Below are positions 54,784 through 64,000 of a DNA stretch of 64,000 nt, piece after piece (position 1 is the first letter of the stretch; every line of letters starts with the position of its first letter). The stretch is from Nemania diffusa (Eukaryota > Ascomycota > Sordariomycetes > Xylariales > Xylariaceae). The position numbers and the translations under genes are program-made. The notes under the pieces are model-generated. The model was not told the DNA's origin. It did not search any database and worked only from the letters and a program-made list of their open reading frames with translations. The stretch covers positions 3,192,501 to 3,256,500 of the forward strand of contig JBBPUQ010000003.1 of NCBI GenBank assembly GCA_038501195.1, read 5' to 3'.

Positions 54784-55601
54784 ATGAAATTCACTACTGT
54801 GTTGTACGGCCTCTTCGCCGCCACCGGGGCCCTTTCCCAGGGCACCGATATCGATGGAAACCCATACCCCGATCTGAAGACCGACGGCCCGTACGCACTG
54901 CACGTCAAGGGCCAAGGCAAGAGCTTGATTGACGGTGAGAGCTGCACCGCGAGCCTTGACGAATAAAAGACTCTTCGCTGACGACCGACCATAGGGTACC
55001 TCTACGCCGTCCATGAATTTGAGACGGACCATGATCCGGACACTGGACTCTCTGTGCTACACTATAGCCCAGCTCCTGCGCCTGCTGCCTTCAACTCGAC
55101 GTACCGCTTCTACTTTAACAGCACGGTAGACGACGACTCGGGGATGGGCTTTGTAGTCACGGATATCAATGCCAGCAACTCGAGCAACCCAGACAATCTT
55201 TACAAAGGAAAGCCTATGTTCTGGACGCACTTCCCCGGTACGAATGTTGCGTGGTTAGAGCTCGGCTCCGGCGCCAACCCATACAACACGTACAGCCTAG
55301 GTTTTGGTGAGGACGGGAGGGCCTATGTGTACTTCCAGGGTCACAATGATGCGGAAGAGGTTGTGGGGAAACGATCAGATGAAACCGCGGTTGACATTCG
55401 TGAGTCGCCTGCTTGAAGGCTCAAGGGTTGAAATAATGATGTGATACCGGACTGACAAGTTTACTTACAGAGAATGGTTGGGTTATTTGCTGGCAGACGA
55501 CGCGCACTATCGTCGGATATACGCTGTCCTGGATTACATTTGGCGACCAGCCACACAACCCAACTTGCCAGCGTGTCGACTTGACTAGAATCAAGCTCTA
55601 A
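54784..55601 (+). CDS. Secreted protein of unknown function
   Basis: Three exons (54,784-54,934, 54,995-55,399 and 55,471-55,601) encode 228 residues. Both introns (60 and 71 bp) have GTGAG donors and CTGAC branch sites, with acceptors CATAG and TACAG. The protein starts with a clear signal peptide (MKFTTVLYGLFAATGALSQ, cut near residue 19). It has several N-glycosylation sites (NST twice, NAS, NSS). It contains aromatic beta-strand-like stretches (TYRFYFNSTV, YSLGFGEDGRAYVYFQ). The end holds a Trp/Cys motif (NGWVICWQTT...LSWITFGDQPHNPTCQRV). No membrane segment or GPI signal is seen. I recall similar short secreted proteins in other filamentous ascomycetes but no assigned function. It lies in the accessory-looking right end of the window. 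Confidence 0.8.
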
Positions 55602-55631
55602 AGGGTCTCTTGAATTTCGGGTCTGAACGAA

Positions 55632-55892
55632 CTAATGCTCTCTGCTTAGTAACCAGTAGCAGAGGCGCGCAGCCAATTTCTCTTCGTCAAAAGGTTCTTC
55701 AACTGGCCCGCTATACCACTTCACTAAGCGGACATCTATTTTTCGTATGGCACGACTGGTTGGGTGCTGAACATAGTTAACTACCTTGTACTTATAGTTG
55801 ATTGAGGCCCCAATACACACAACTTGGGATCCTCCAGTGCTGTCTCTGTTCACCTGACCTGTTGTGCCAAGTGTTTGAAAGATATCGTTCAT
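55632..55892 (-). CDS. Possible small hypothetical protein or gene fragment
   Basis: An open frame of 86 codons beginning MNDIFQTLGTTGQVNRD and ending in an acidic/basic stretch (GPVEEPFDEEKLAARL). Its composition is protein-like, with no low complexity, signal peptide or membrane segment. It converges with the secreted-protein gene with only 30 bases between stops. I do not recognise the family. It may be the last exon or a remnant of a larger gene; no clear upstream exon was found. Low confidence. Confidence 0.3.
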   Translation of the reverse strand: MNDIFQTLGTTGQVNRDSTGGSQVVCIGASINYKYKVVNYVQHPTSRAIRKIDVRLVKWYSGPVEEPFDEEKLAARLCYWLLSREH

Positions 55893-56616
55893 TCTCGCGG
55901 TAATTATGTATAAGATAAACACCGTCGTCTAGTACCTACCTCAAGCGAGGTGAGTCTCCAAGATTGTTGGGTCAGGTGGAGGCAAAGGCAATATCACTCA
56001 CTCGTTTTCAATGTTTAGTATTGGAGATTACCTAATGCAGATTTTTATTCATATCAGGCTATGAAAAGCGGGTCTTGTTCAGAACAGGGCAGAAGACAGG
56101 GCTCAGGCTCAGGCTCAGGCTAAAAGCGGCGTGGCTTAGGTAAACCTACCTATGTATCTCAGAGGTTACGAATGTTACCGAGCTTCTCCCTTTTCCTTTC
56201 CCTTTAGGGATATGCATCGATGTGGCACGGCTTTAGCGAGCCTTGACATCTGCGGTTCTTTCTCCGCCCTTTTGGCGTTGGCACTTAGGTTAGTAAGAGA
56301 TTGCAACCCTACTCCATATTATCGGTGCCGAACTGCCATAACACGACATATGTATGGATGGCCTCCTTGGGGGCAATGCTTGAAATGGACGGTTTAAAGG
56401 CCTGTCGGGCGCGAGCCGTGGCGTTATGCTGTACTCCTCGTCGATCAGTTTCGCCCTTCCTAGATGTACTTAAGCAAGCAAGCGATGCCGAGCTGATACA
56501 TCAATTGGTTTCGAAGCCTATACAAGGTGAAGATTCCGAGCATGCTATCATCCGCTACAGAAACCTAAGAAGAAAAGAAAATCCCGAAGCCGGGATAGAA
56601 GATCAAGCTACGGACG
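55893..56616. other. Upstream region of the CFEM gene
   Basis: It contains a tandem GCTCAG/AGGCTC repeat at about 56,100-56,120 directly followed by the AAAAGCGGC word (56,122-56,130). An open frame spanning 56,301-56,762 overlaps the CFEM start in another frame and is not convincing. Confidence 0.45.
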
Positions 56617-57683
56617 ATGCTCTTCTCATCAGTGCTGGTGGCGGCCCCCTTCGTTATCGCTGTCGCGGCGCAGAATTTCTCTTCCTATGTTCCCGATTGC
56701 GCGCCACCATGTGTTCAACAGACGCTGAACAGCACCAAAATCTGTGCCAGTCTCGAGGATAACAAATGCCTATGCACAAATTTCTCGCAGATCATATTCC
56801 CCTCGATACAATGTTTTGCGCAGACTTGCAATGCGACCAATATGTTGGAATTAAGGTGTATGTACAAGACGTGTTCTTTATCTTCTACTACCTCTTTTCG
56901 AGGTTTGAAAAACGACACTCGACGCTCGGTTTCCTTCATTTCTAGATAGTGGGAAATTATCGATGTGTTGCAAATGGACATGATTTCTAGAGGAAAATCT
57001 TACCGCCGAGAGATTAACATACAATCATAGCGGAAATTACGTCTGGGTGGCAGAAGTTCTGCAATGACTCCGGATCGCCAACCAGCTTTCCGACGGGCTT
57101 TAATCCTGGAGGCCCAGAGAGCCCAGTACCAAGCCCATCCACTTCGAGCTCGGCCACCTCGTCGATATCACCGACCTCCTCCTCACCAGCATCAAACGAC
57201 ACCAGTTCCGCCACAACCTCAGGTCTTAGTACGGGGGCAAAGGCTGGTATTGGCGTGGGCGCGGGGGTTGGGTCTCTGGTGCTGATCGGTGGGTTGGTGT
57301 TCCTAGGGTTTCGCCTAGGACAACAGAGGAAGGAGGCGAGCAGAAGCGAGGCAGAAAACGCGCTACCATTCAATGGGGGACATCCCGAAGATGGGCAGGC
57401 GTACGGGAGAGGTGGTGCAGGGAGCGCACACCTAGACAACAATGTTGGCGGGGCAGCTGCGAAAGATGGAGGAGATGCTTGGGCTTATAAGCCAGATGTA
57501 GAGGGCCCCCCCCTCTCCGAGTTACCTTCGTTTCCACCGCGCGTGGAGGTGCCGGCAAACGAGGTCAAGGAACTACCAGTCACCGAGGCGCCGGCCGAGC
57601 TTTGGCACGGCGTTTTGCCTACAGAGCTCAGTGCTGATTCGGAAATATCACCGGATAGAATAACGGGTACGTCAAGACAGTAA
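56617..57683 (+). CDS. CFEM-domain membrane-anchored surface protein
   Basis: Secreted CFEM proteins bind haem or act in adhesion and host sensing. Two exons (56,617-56,857 and 57,031-57,683), joined by a 173-bp intron (GTATGT donor, TTAAC branch site, CATAG acceptor), encode 297 residues. A signal peptide covers about residues 1-18 (MLFSSVLVAAPFVIAVAA). The CFEM core has all eight cysteines at 28, 32, 43, 51, 53, 66, 71 and 91. The last is supplied by exon 2, which supports the splice choice. D48 sits three residues before CLC, where CFEM proteins carry the haem-coordinating Asp. A Ser/Thr/Pro linker follows, then a Gly-rich membrane helix (about 152-175, GSLVLIGGLVFLGF). RLGQQRK and a cytoplasmic tail of about 115 residues end the protein. 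A single-helix anchor rather than a GPI signal is seen. Confidence 0.88.
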
Positions 57684-59771
57684 GATATCTAAAATAGTAA
57701 AACATGATTACGGGTCATATTTGACATTGCCTTTGCCAGGACAACACATGAGTCCTAAACTTTCTCAGTCTTGAAGAGATCCAGGGGTATCCATAGCTAT
57801 CAAGAACCTTTTCTTTTATAGAACCACATCAAAGAGTAGCTAGTATATACCGCCTAGCACAATGGCTCTAATCAATAACAAGTCTTTCGTTCTGGGAGAT
57901 TAAGATATAATTTGATATAGAAACTAAGAACGACTATATCACCACTTTAGCTTTAGCGTGCTAGGACTGATGACGAGTGTAACACACTCCTTTTGTCAGC
58001 CCTCCTCCCATCACTCGACATACTACCTGCTCGTGATGGCATGTAGAGATATAAGCAATGCACTCATATGCCTTTTAGGTTGTTACGACGCAATTCGCCG
58101 ATAGAATGATCTAAAACTACGTAGCATACTAAGAAACTCCGCGAAAGCTAAGCTGCAGGTCATAAATAATACGAAAGGCAGTGGGTTGATTAGCGGGCCT
58201 CAGATGTCTCTTGTCTATGTTCACATATACGGTAGGACTAGAGAAGGCCATACTAAACATAACGAAGATAATAGATCTCTCACTAGGATAGGTATGTCGA
58301 AACGAGAATATCTCATTCTATCGTCAGGGTAGTAAACTTCGAGGTAGCACTGACCCCAATCGACTGTAGGGGATAGAAGGATAATCTCGTCAACTATAGC
58401 CTATGTGTGCTTAGGGGGGTTACAACTCTCGGTGCTATCTGGATCGTGATGGTGCCGAGTCTTTACTCGTGTTCACGATAGGGGTGTTCGGCTTCATCGC
58501 TAACCCCCGACTATATATTACTCATATTAAGAGGATAGCTATTCTGATACATATATATAGCAGGTGATGAAATTATTAGAGATAAACTGAAACGCAGAGG
58601 GATCCATTTCAGGTAGCTAAACATGCGGAATCCCTTGCTTCCCCGTACGATAATTGATGCCACCTGGTGCATGAACATGGAAGAAATGATCTACCGTCGA
58701 CAATAGCAAATGGCTAGTAAATAGTATCGAGCTGACTAGATTGGAAGGGTTATGGCAGCATAGAAGGGGGTAATCTCTACCTTCAACACTAGGTTGAGAT
58801 GAAAAGTAGATAGTATGTAGGGTTTCCAATACTAAGCCATTGCTGCGATTAACCTGCCAGGTCACCTTCATGATTGCGTAGATACCGAGGGTGAGCTACC
58901 TGATACTCACCCATGGACATCTAGAAGGTACACGCAGAGCCTTGTATATTTAAGCCTCCGACACGATAGACTTAATGCTATGAAGACTGGTCAGCAGCAC
59001 GAACGATCGTCCCACCGAGAATATTGCTACCGTAGCACTACATACACTCACAGATTACTCGGTGACATCTAGTTCATTGTACGAAAAGAAGGTTCTTTTG
59101 ATTCGTTTAAATCACACGAAGCCATCCGCCACCTTCCAATCAGAGACGATCGAAACAAGTACGGCGGATGTGGTTGTAACTAACATAGACCTGCATACCT
59201 AGGTAGTTATTGGGTTCAGGTTATTACGGGAAGCAAGACTATTGTTTTTCATATTACGTTTACAAAATACTCGGACAACCATCTAGCGTGGCTATATTGG
59301 TGGCTTCGGGTATATATAGATGCCCTAGCGCCCCTGATTCGAGAACTGATTCATTCGTCCTATAATTCCCGACTCTCGTACCCCTTTACTACACTTATTC
59401 CCTTCTACCTAGCTGTGACGGCCCATTTATACACTCTGTGAACAAGCTATCTGGTATGATCTTTGCCAACACCAGAAAACAGAGACATGTATGTGATTCT
59501 TACAATAGACGTGGTAGGTATATTGAGTCTGAGCTTGCTTCATCTTCGAGATGTGGTCCGCTTGCTACCGCACACGGCTCAGGAATGAACCCCGTACCTC
59601 TCGCTACTGGGTCGGATCTGTACTGATTTCATGGCTTCCTCTGCATTGAAGGAACATGTCTCTTAAGAAAAGGGAAAGGGTTCAGATATACTTGGCTGGA
59701 TCGCACTCTCCAGTCTCGAAGCTGGTTATATCATTTATAGACGCGGACTATTGAATATGTTATGTTTCGGG
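57684..59771. other. Gene-poor region with possible decayed sequence
   Basis: No intact gene. An 84-codon minus frame at 58,617-58,871 contains the coherent stretch VDHFFHVHAPGGINYRTGKQ and may be a remnant of an unrecognised gene. A TATATATAG near 59,310 followed by a pyrimidine-rich stretch (59,365-59,415) resembles an abandoned promoter. Confidence 0.4.
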
Positions 59772-60034
59772 GTTAGAATATGTGTCATTCATCGTTTAGG
59801 AGATGTCGGACAAAAGCCAGTAGCGATTGACGAAATAGTCGACGATGTTGATGTTTCGATGCGAGCATTTCTAGATATTTGAGGTATTGGGTATTTTAAA
59901 GCAAAAGATGATACCTACCTTATGGGTATTAATCCAATAACACGGCGTTTATGTGCTAGTATAGAAGCATATTAGGTCCGTGCTACCTATGCTTATGGAA
60001 ATCCTGGGTACCTAATTCGGACGATGTTAAGATA
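59772..60034 (+). pseudogene. Decayed O-methyltransferase-like N-terminal fragment
   Basis: One frame reads RLGDVGQKPVAIDEIVDD, then SMRAFLDI-stop-GIGYFKAKDDTYLMGIN, then TRRLCASIEAY-stop-VRATYAYG. The pattern fits the winged-helix dimerisation region of fungal secondary-metabolite O-methyltransferases (helix, RxLLRyL-like turn, then an xGYFk...DTY wing). The two inner stops are TGA and TAG, each one C-to-T step from CGA or CAG, as RIP would produce. No catalytic SAM-binding region follows. The family call is tentative, made from pattern alone. Confidence 0.35.
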
Positions 60035-62562
60035 AGGTGCTAATCGCAGACCTACCTACCTATAGTGATAGCAAGGGTTGATAATAGAAAGATTTTAGTG
60101 TCCTGTCAATTAAAGTACCTAGGTAGGTTCGACGATGAGGGTTTCAGGGCGGGCTCGACCAAAAAGTCGGGTGCACACCGAAATACGAGTCTATGGCACG
60201 GTAGCCTGCAGCTATAGTGCGATATTGGTATAGTGCACAGACTATATACCTACCATACCCATGAATGTAAGCGATAGCTGGGCCGGTAGGTAGTGTCGGC
60301 TACGGACAGGGGAAGCTGATGACTTGTAAAAACCAGAACCCCGGTCCTAGCTGGGACAGAAAAAAAATTCAGCTGAACCGAATCGGAAAACAAAGGTCAC
60401 CCCAGGTAGGCAGGTTAATGCTAACAGCTTTAGATCATTGTACAAGATACACTAAAGAGTTGGACCCCGAGCTGAGGCGTTGAAGTTATGAGACTAGGTA
60501 CCTTAGGTACCTGACTAGCAAGTCGTTGGTGTGCCATCTAGTATGTATAGTACCTACAGTACTTAGTGTATATAGTGTAAGTACACTACTATCTAGATAG
60601 TCGGAAGAAGAAAAATAACAACGGCGGATAACTGTATAGGTATGTATGTAGTTGGTATACTAGCATCAACCCATGCAGATTCTAGACTCTCCATATTGGA
60701 AAGGAACCGTCATCTTCCCGACTCGCTAGGGGATCAAGAAAAAAAAGGGGCCAGACTAGACCCTGTATGATTAGAGGCTGGGTTCAATCTCCACTACCGC
60801 CGACTACCGTCACATCGGTGACGATATTATTGGATCTTTTCTCCTGAGCTGTCCATGCCGCACTTTGTCTAAGGAAGGGTAGGAAGAGGTCCTACATGAC
60901 AGCCCAAGCACGATCTGTGATTATTGTCAGACAACACGCGGTAAAAACGTGTAGACGAGTCAGGCAAAAGCCGTTTACCATGATAATTAGTTTTGTAGAT
61001 CCAACGTGGGGGAATTGTCGATTCACAATGCCGATCTTCCCCAGACTGCTCGCTTGGTGTCTGTAAAAAAGGGGAATTGTGCCTGAAGATCCGGGGACGC
61101 AACGTACCTAGCGTAGATTGTCACACTGCAAAGAGCTGCAGTTTGCGCCTCATTACGTAGGATAAGTAACCTCGTGCCGTGGCGTCGTGGTACCAACTGT
61201 TGTTGTCAACGGTAGCCTGGGCGCTGCTGCACCGTTCGACTGCATTTCCGTTGTATTTTTTTTATGTCAGTGTCCTTGGCGAACCCTGCATGTCTATATA
61301 GAAGTATTGGTGTCATGCATTTGAACGGTCAGTCGAGACTCGTCCTAGTGCCTGTACGATCGTTCCGAGCGAACCTAGCTGAATAGAATACACTAAAAAA
61401 GACGATGGCGGCCCCTCAGTGGGTAGTCAAGTGAATCCTCTGCCCTTGTCACATGGAATGCCTGCCTAGATACATCATACATACACGGTACCCAAGCTCG
61501 ACGAGGTCTATGACCTAGGTAGATTGACCAAGTCCGAGAACTTTGGGCTTTTCCTGCTGTTTCTGTGGCTTATGTGCATCATAAAGAACCCGAAGCTCTA
61601 TACGAGGTTTCTGTAACGCTGTGACGCTGTAACGCTGTAGGGATCACAGCGGGAGAACAAGATGAAGTCTAAGGTTCTGTACAGTACCTATACCGTACGA
61701 GCTAATAGATCCATGCAGACCCTTAGAATCACACTATCGACTCCTTACATTGTCAAAATCAGCAATACATACAGAGCCCAGCGGACTAATAAGGATGGCG
61801 AGACCGTGGGAGACCGTTTATTTCCGAGGTTATGAACGACGAGTGGCAGCTTTGTTTTCAAACTCGAGTCATATATTAGCAAAGCGCGTGTTGTAACCAC
61901 CTATTGCAGTTCAAGAAGCATTAGTCGCGATATCACGGTAAACTCCGGAAAGACAACAAACAGAGCAGAGACATACCGCTGAAGGCTTAGCTGAGGGCTG
62001 TTGGCCTCGCTTACACGACGGACGCCCGGCAACTAATAATGTAAGGCACCCTTGCGATCCCGTTTTCTTTGCCGCCAATATAGTATAGAGACTACCGACT
62101 AGCTCTATCGACTGCGCATGGACGCCGAAGCGCGTGGATATCCTCAATTCCATTTCCAGAACGATAGACCCTAAAGCGTATCCTTCCTCTTGCCTAATCT
62201 GGCACAGGCTGGGCGAGTAGTGTTTAGTTTCACAGAAGCCTTGCCCGGATGTGGTATTATATGGGCAATGAAGTATGAACAATATTGCGGCAGTCTGCGT
62301 ATAGATGATACTTGGTTTAAGACACTCAAGAAGCTGAAATGCAAGTGAGCCTGAACCGATCAAATGCCGTCGTACTAGGTAGGCGTGGTCATTCATCCTG
62401 CCCCCACCGTTACTATTTTCAATACTTACCTACTTGTATGTATGTAAGTACTCATGTCCAAATTCGCTCGCTCGGCAAGCATCCTAGCATAGGACGGTGG
62501 GTTTCGGTGACCATGTGTTTGCCCAGAGGCTAGTTCATGGTCCCGGCATGGTCCCAAACTCG
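60035..62562. other. Gene-poor region rich in TAGGTA words
   Basis: TAGGTA/TACCTA words cluster at 60,050-60,130 and 60,490-60,600. A 161-codon minus frame at 61,911-62,396 has no signal, domain or codon pattern that I can support as real. A short tandem of GTAACGCT/GTGACGCT lies at about 61,613-61,639. Otherwise nothing recognised. Confidence 0.4.
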
Positions 62563-62569
62563 TATATAA
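62563..62569 (+). promoter_or_regulatory. TATA box of the WSC-domain gene
   Basis: TATATAA (within cgtatataag) lies 130-136 bases before the ATG at 62,699. A CT-rich initiator-like stretch follows, the usual layout of an inducible fungal promoter. Confidence 0.5.
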
Positions 62570-62698
62570 GTCGTCCTCCCGTCGTTGTCACTTCCAAGCA
62601 AAATGTTGTCATCATCAGGATACAAGACCTTGTAGGGCCCATCACCTCTTCGAAGACTGCTACAGTTTCGCTCGGGTTAGAAGTCCTCGACTATCAAA

Positions 62699-64000
62699 AT
62701 GGTCGCGATCAAGTCGGTAGCTGCCATTGCGGCACTCTCTCTCGTCAACACCGCCCAAGCGTGGTATAACGATCTACCTTCTTGTCTCTCTCCTTTTGAG
62801 CCATTCGTTTACACGGGATGCTACGACAACGGACAGGTGGGCCAGCCGGAGGCCCTAAGTCTACGTACCGACCTTGACCAGCAGAATATGACTGTCGAGA
62901 TTTGCGTTGCCCACTGCAAAGGTGAGTAGCTCGTGAATGATGAAATGGACAAAAGCTTACTTGGCTGCTAGGCAATGATTATCGGTTGGCTGGTCTATCG
63001 TACTATGGCGTTTGCTACTGTGGAGAGACAGTATCAACAGCCTTGCTCCCGGAGGACCAGTGCACATTCCCTTGCTCGGGAAACAGCTCGGAGACGTGTG
63101 GAGGAGACACCCAAATCAACATCTGGATGGACCCTACGTTCCCACCGCTCTCAGAACAGACGAGCATTACCGAATATGTTCCTGTTGGCTGCTGGACTGA
63201 CGACTCCAGTGACGGCAAGGCCCTCTTCTATCGTCAGGACAACCTCGACACCTCTACACTGACGACCGAGTTATGTCTTCAGTCTTGTCTCAGTGGCGGC
63301 TTCCCATTCGCTGGAACTGAGTATGGTACGTATTAGCCCATCAGTCACTTGATCACACGAACTCAAGCTCATCATGAATACTAGCTGGTGAATGCTATTG
63401 TGGTGTCGTTGTGGGCAACGGCACTGCCCTGGCTAGTGACGCGTCGACTTGCAACATGCCCTGCAACGGCAACTCGAGCGAAATTTGCGGTGGTCCTGCA
63501 AGACTTAGTCTCTACGTCGCCAAGGACTTACAGTCTCTTGAGCCATGTGGAACGCCCCCTGATTCATCAAGCACTATCACGACAACGACAACGACATCGA
63601 CAACCACTCCTCCACCATCTTCCACAACTACTTCTACCACGACTACTTCTACTACTACTTCTACTACCACTACTTCTTCTTCTACTACTACTACTTCTAC
63701 CAGTAAGACTACCACTGGTTATCCTACTACTAAATATCCTACCACTACTACTACCACTACTTCTTGTACTACTACTTCGACCACCAAGCACACCACTAAA
63801 TATCCCACCACTACTACTACCACGAAGTCTACCACTAAATATCCCACCACTACTACTACTACGAAGTCTACCACCAAGTATACCACTACTACTACCGCTC
63901 CTGTCTGCACGTCCACAAGTGTGACGCCATCGAATTGCGAATACTCTATCGGCAAATGGTGCTCCAACCCCGTCCCGGACTGGACTGACAAGAAGAGCTG
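62699..64000 (+). CDS. Secreted two-WSC-domain, Thr-rich protein (3' end outside the window)
   Basis: WSC domains bind carbohydrates at the cell wall. The exons are 62,699-62,921, 62,972-63,325 and 63,385 onward. Both introns are in phase 1 (GTGAGT...GCTAG and GTACGT...ACTAG). A signal peptide of about 21 residues ends in AQA. The first WSC domain (about 36-120) runs from YTGCYDNG through YYGVCYCGET and CSGNSSETCGG to INIW. The second (about 139-238) runs from VPVGCWTDD through AGECYCGV and CNGNSSEICGG to LSLYV. Then comes about 125 residues almost wholly of Thr and Ser, with KYPTTTTTT-type repeats (likely O-mannosylated). A Cys-containing segment (SNCEYSIGKWCSNPVPDW) starts as the window ends. 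A membrane helix, GPI site or enzyme domain could lie further on, so it may be a WSC sensor, an adhesin or a WSC-fused enzyme. Confidence 0.85.
63597..63897 (+). repeat. Thr codon repeat (ACT/ACC)n encoding the O-glycosylated linker
   Basis: Low-complexity coding repeat inside the WSC gene. A sub-unit encoding TTKYPTTTTTTK-like segments recurs about every 48 bases (near 63,730, 63,797 and 63,838), showing in-frame duplication. Long open frames on other strands here are by-products of the repeat. Confidence 0.8.

Noticed and set aside
56301..56762. 153-codon plus frame overlapping the CFEM start
   Set aside because: No domain and out of frame with the CFEM gene, whose signal peptide and eight cysteines are convincing.
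61911..62396. 161-codon minus frame upstream of the WSC gene
   Set aside because: No recognisable domain and unremarkable composition; could be chance or a remnant, so not annotated as a gene.
63388..63991. Leu-rich plus frame and Val-rich minus frames at the window end
   Set aside because: They are shadows of the ACT/ACC threonine repeat of the WSC gene; the true frame carries the WSC cysteines and the splice phases.

Overview
The window looks like nuclear DNA of a filamentous ascomycete, most likely a Sordariomycete. The evidence is short GT-AG introns with CTAAC/CTAAAC/CTGAC-type branch points, a PP1 catalytic subunit and a G-protein gamma subunit that match that class closely, CFEM and WSC surface proteins, and intergenic DNA full of TAGGTA/TACCTA words. 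The species cannot be named from the sequence.

The window has two very different halves. Bases 1 to about 26,160 are almost pure A+T with no usable reading frame. This is the end state of repeat-induced point mutation (RIP) or a similar C-to-T process acting on transposons. Repeat structure survives inside it: one LTR-bounded element of about 5.9 kb (12,376-18,255) with at least three truncated relatives, a second LTR-bounded element of about 5.1 kb (5,490-10,546), a reverse-oriented LTR relic, and about 1 kb of pure A/T satellite (24,926-25,930) built from a heptamer and a higher-order compound repeat. From 26,160 to about 30,050 the DNA is AT-rich but less eroded. Its remaining cytosines almost all follow a purine (AC, GC), while CC/GG are nearly absent and TC/GA rare. 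This ends in a 140-bp diverged tandem repeat and a sharp change to normal base composition near 30,050-30,090.

Bases 30,100-53,200 hold conserved housekeeping genes: nto1 (PHD/ePHD scaffold of a MYST acetyltransferase complex, +), the PP1 catalytic subunit (+), a SelW-like Rdx-domain protein (-), the heterotrimeric G-protein gamma subunit (-), and eIF3a (+). They are separated by long, probably regulatory, intergenic stretches.

Bases 53,200-64,000 look more accessory. They hold a secreted protein of unknown function, a possible small ORF, a CFEM protein with a membrane anchor, a decayed O-methyltransferase-like relic with stop codons of RIP type, and the start of a two-WSC-domain, threonine-rich secreted protein that runs off the window. 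The three secreted or surface proteins all have signal peptides and probably act at the cell wall or outside the cell. No tRNA, rRNA or CRISPR array was found.

The points most worth a second look are the 5'-base rule of the surviving cytosines, the repeat fossils in the AT block and the purine/pyrimidine skew that may preserve their orientation, the 140-bp repeat at the boundary, and a retained-intron form of PP1 that would swap its tail for one with a TPRK site.
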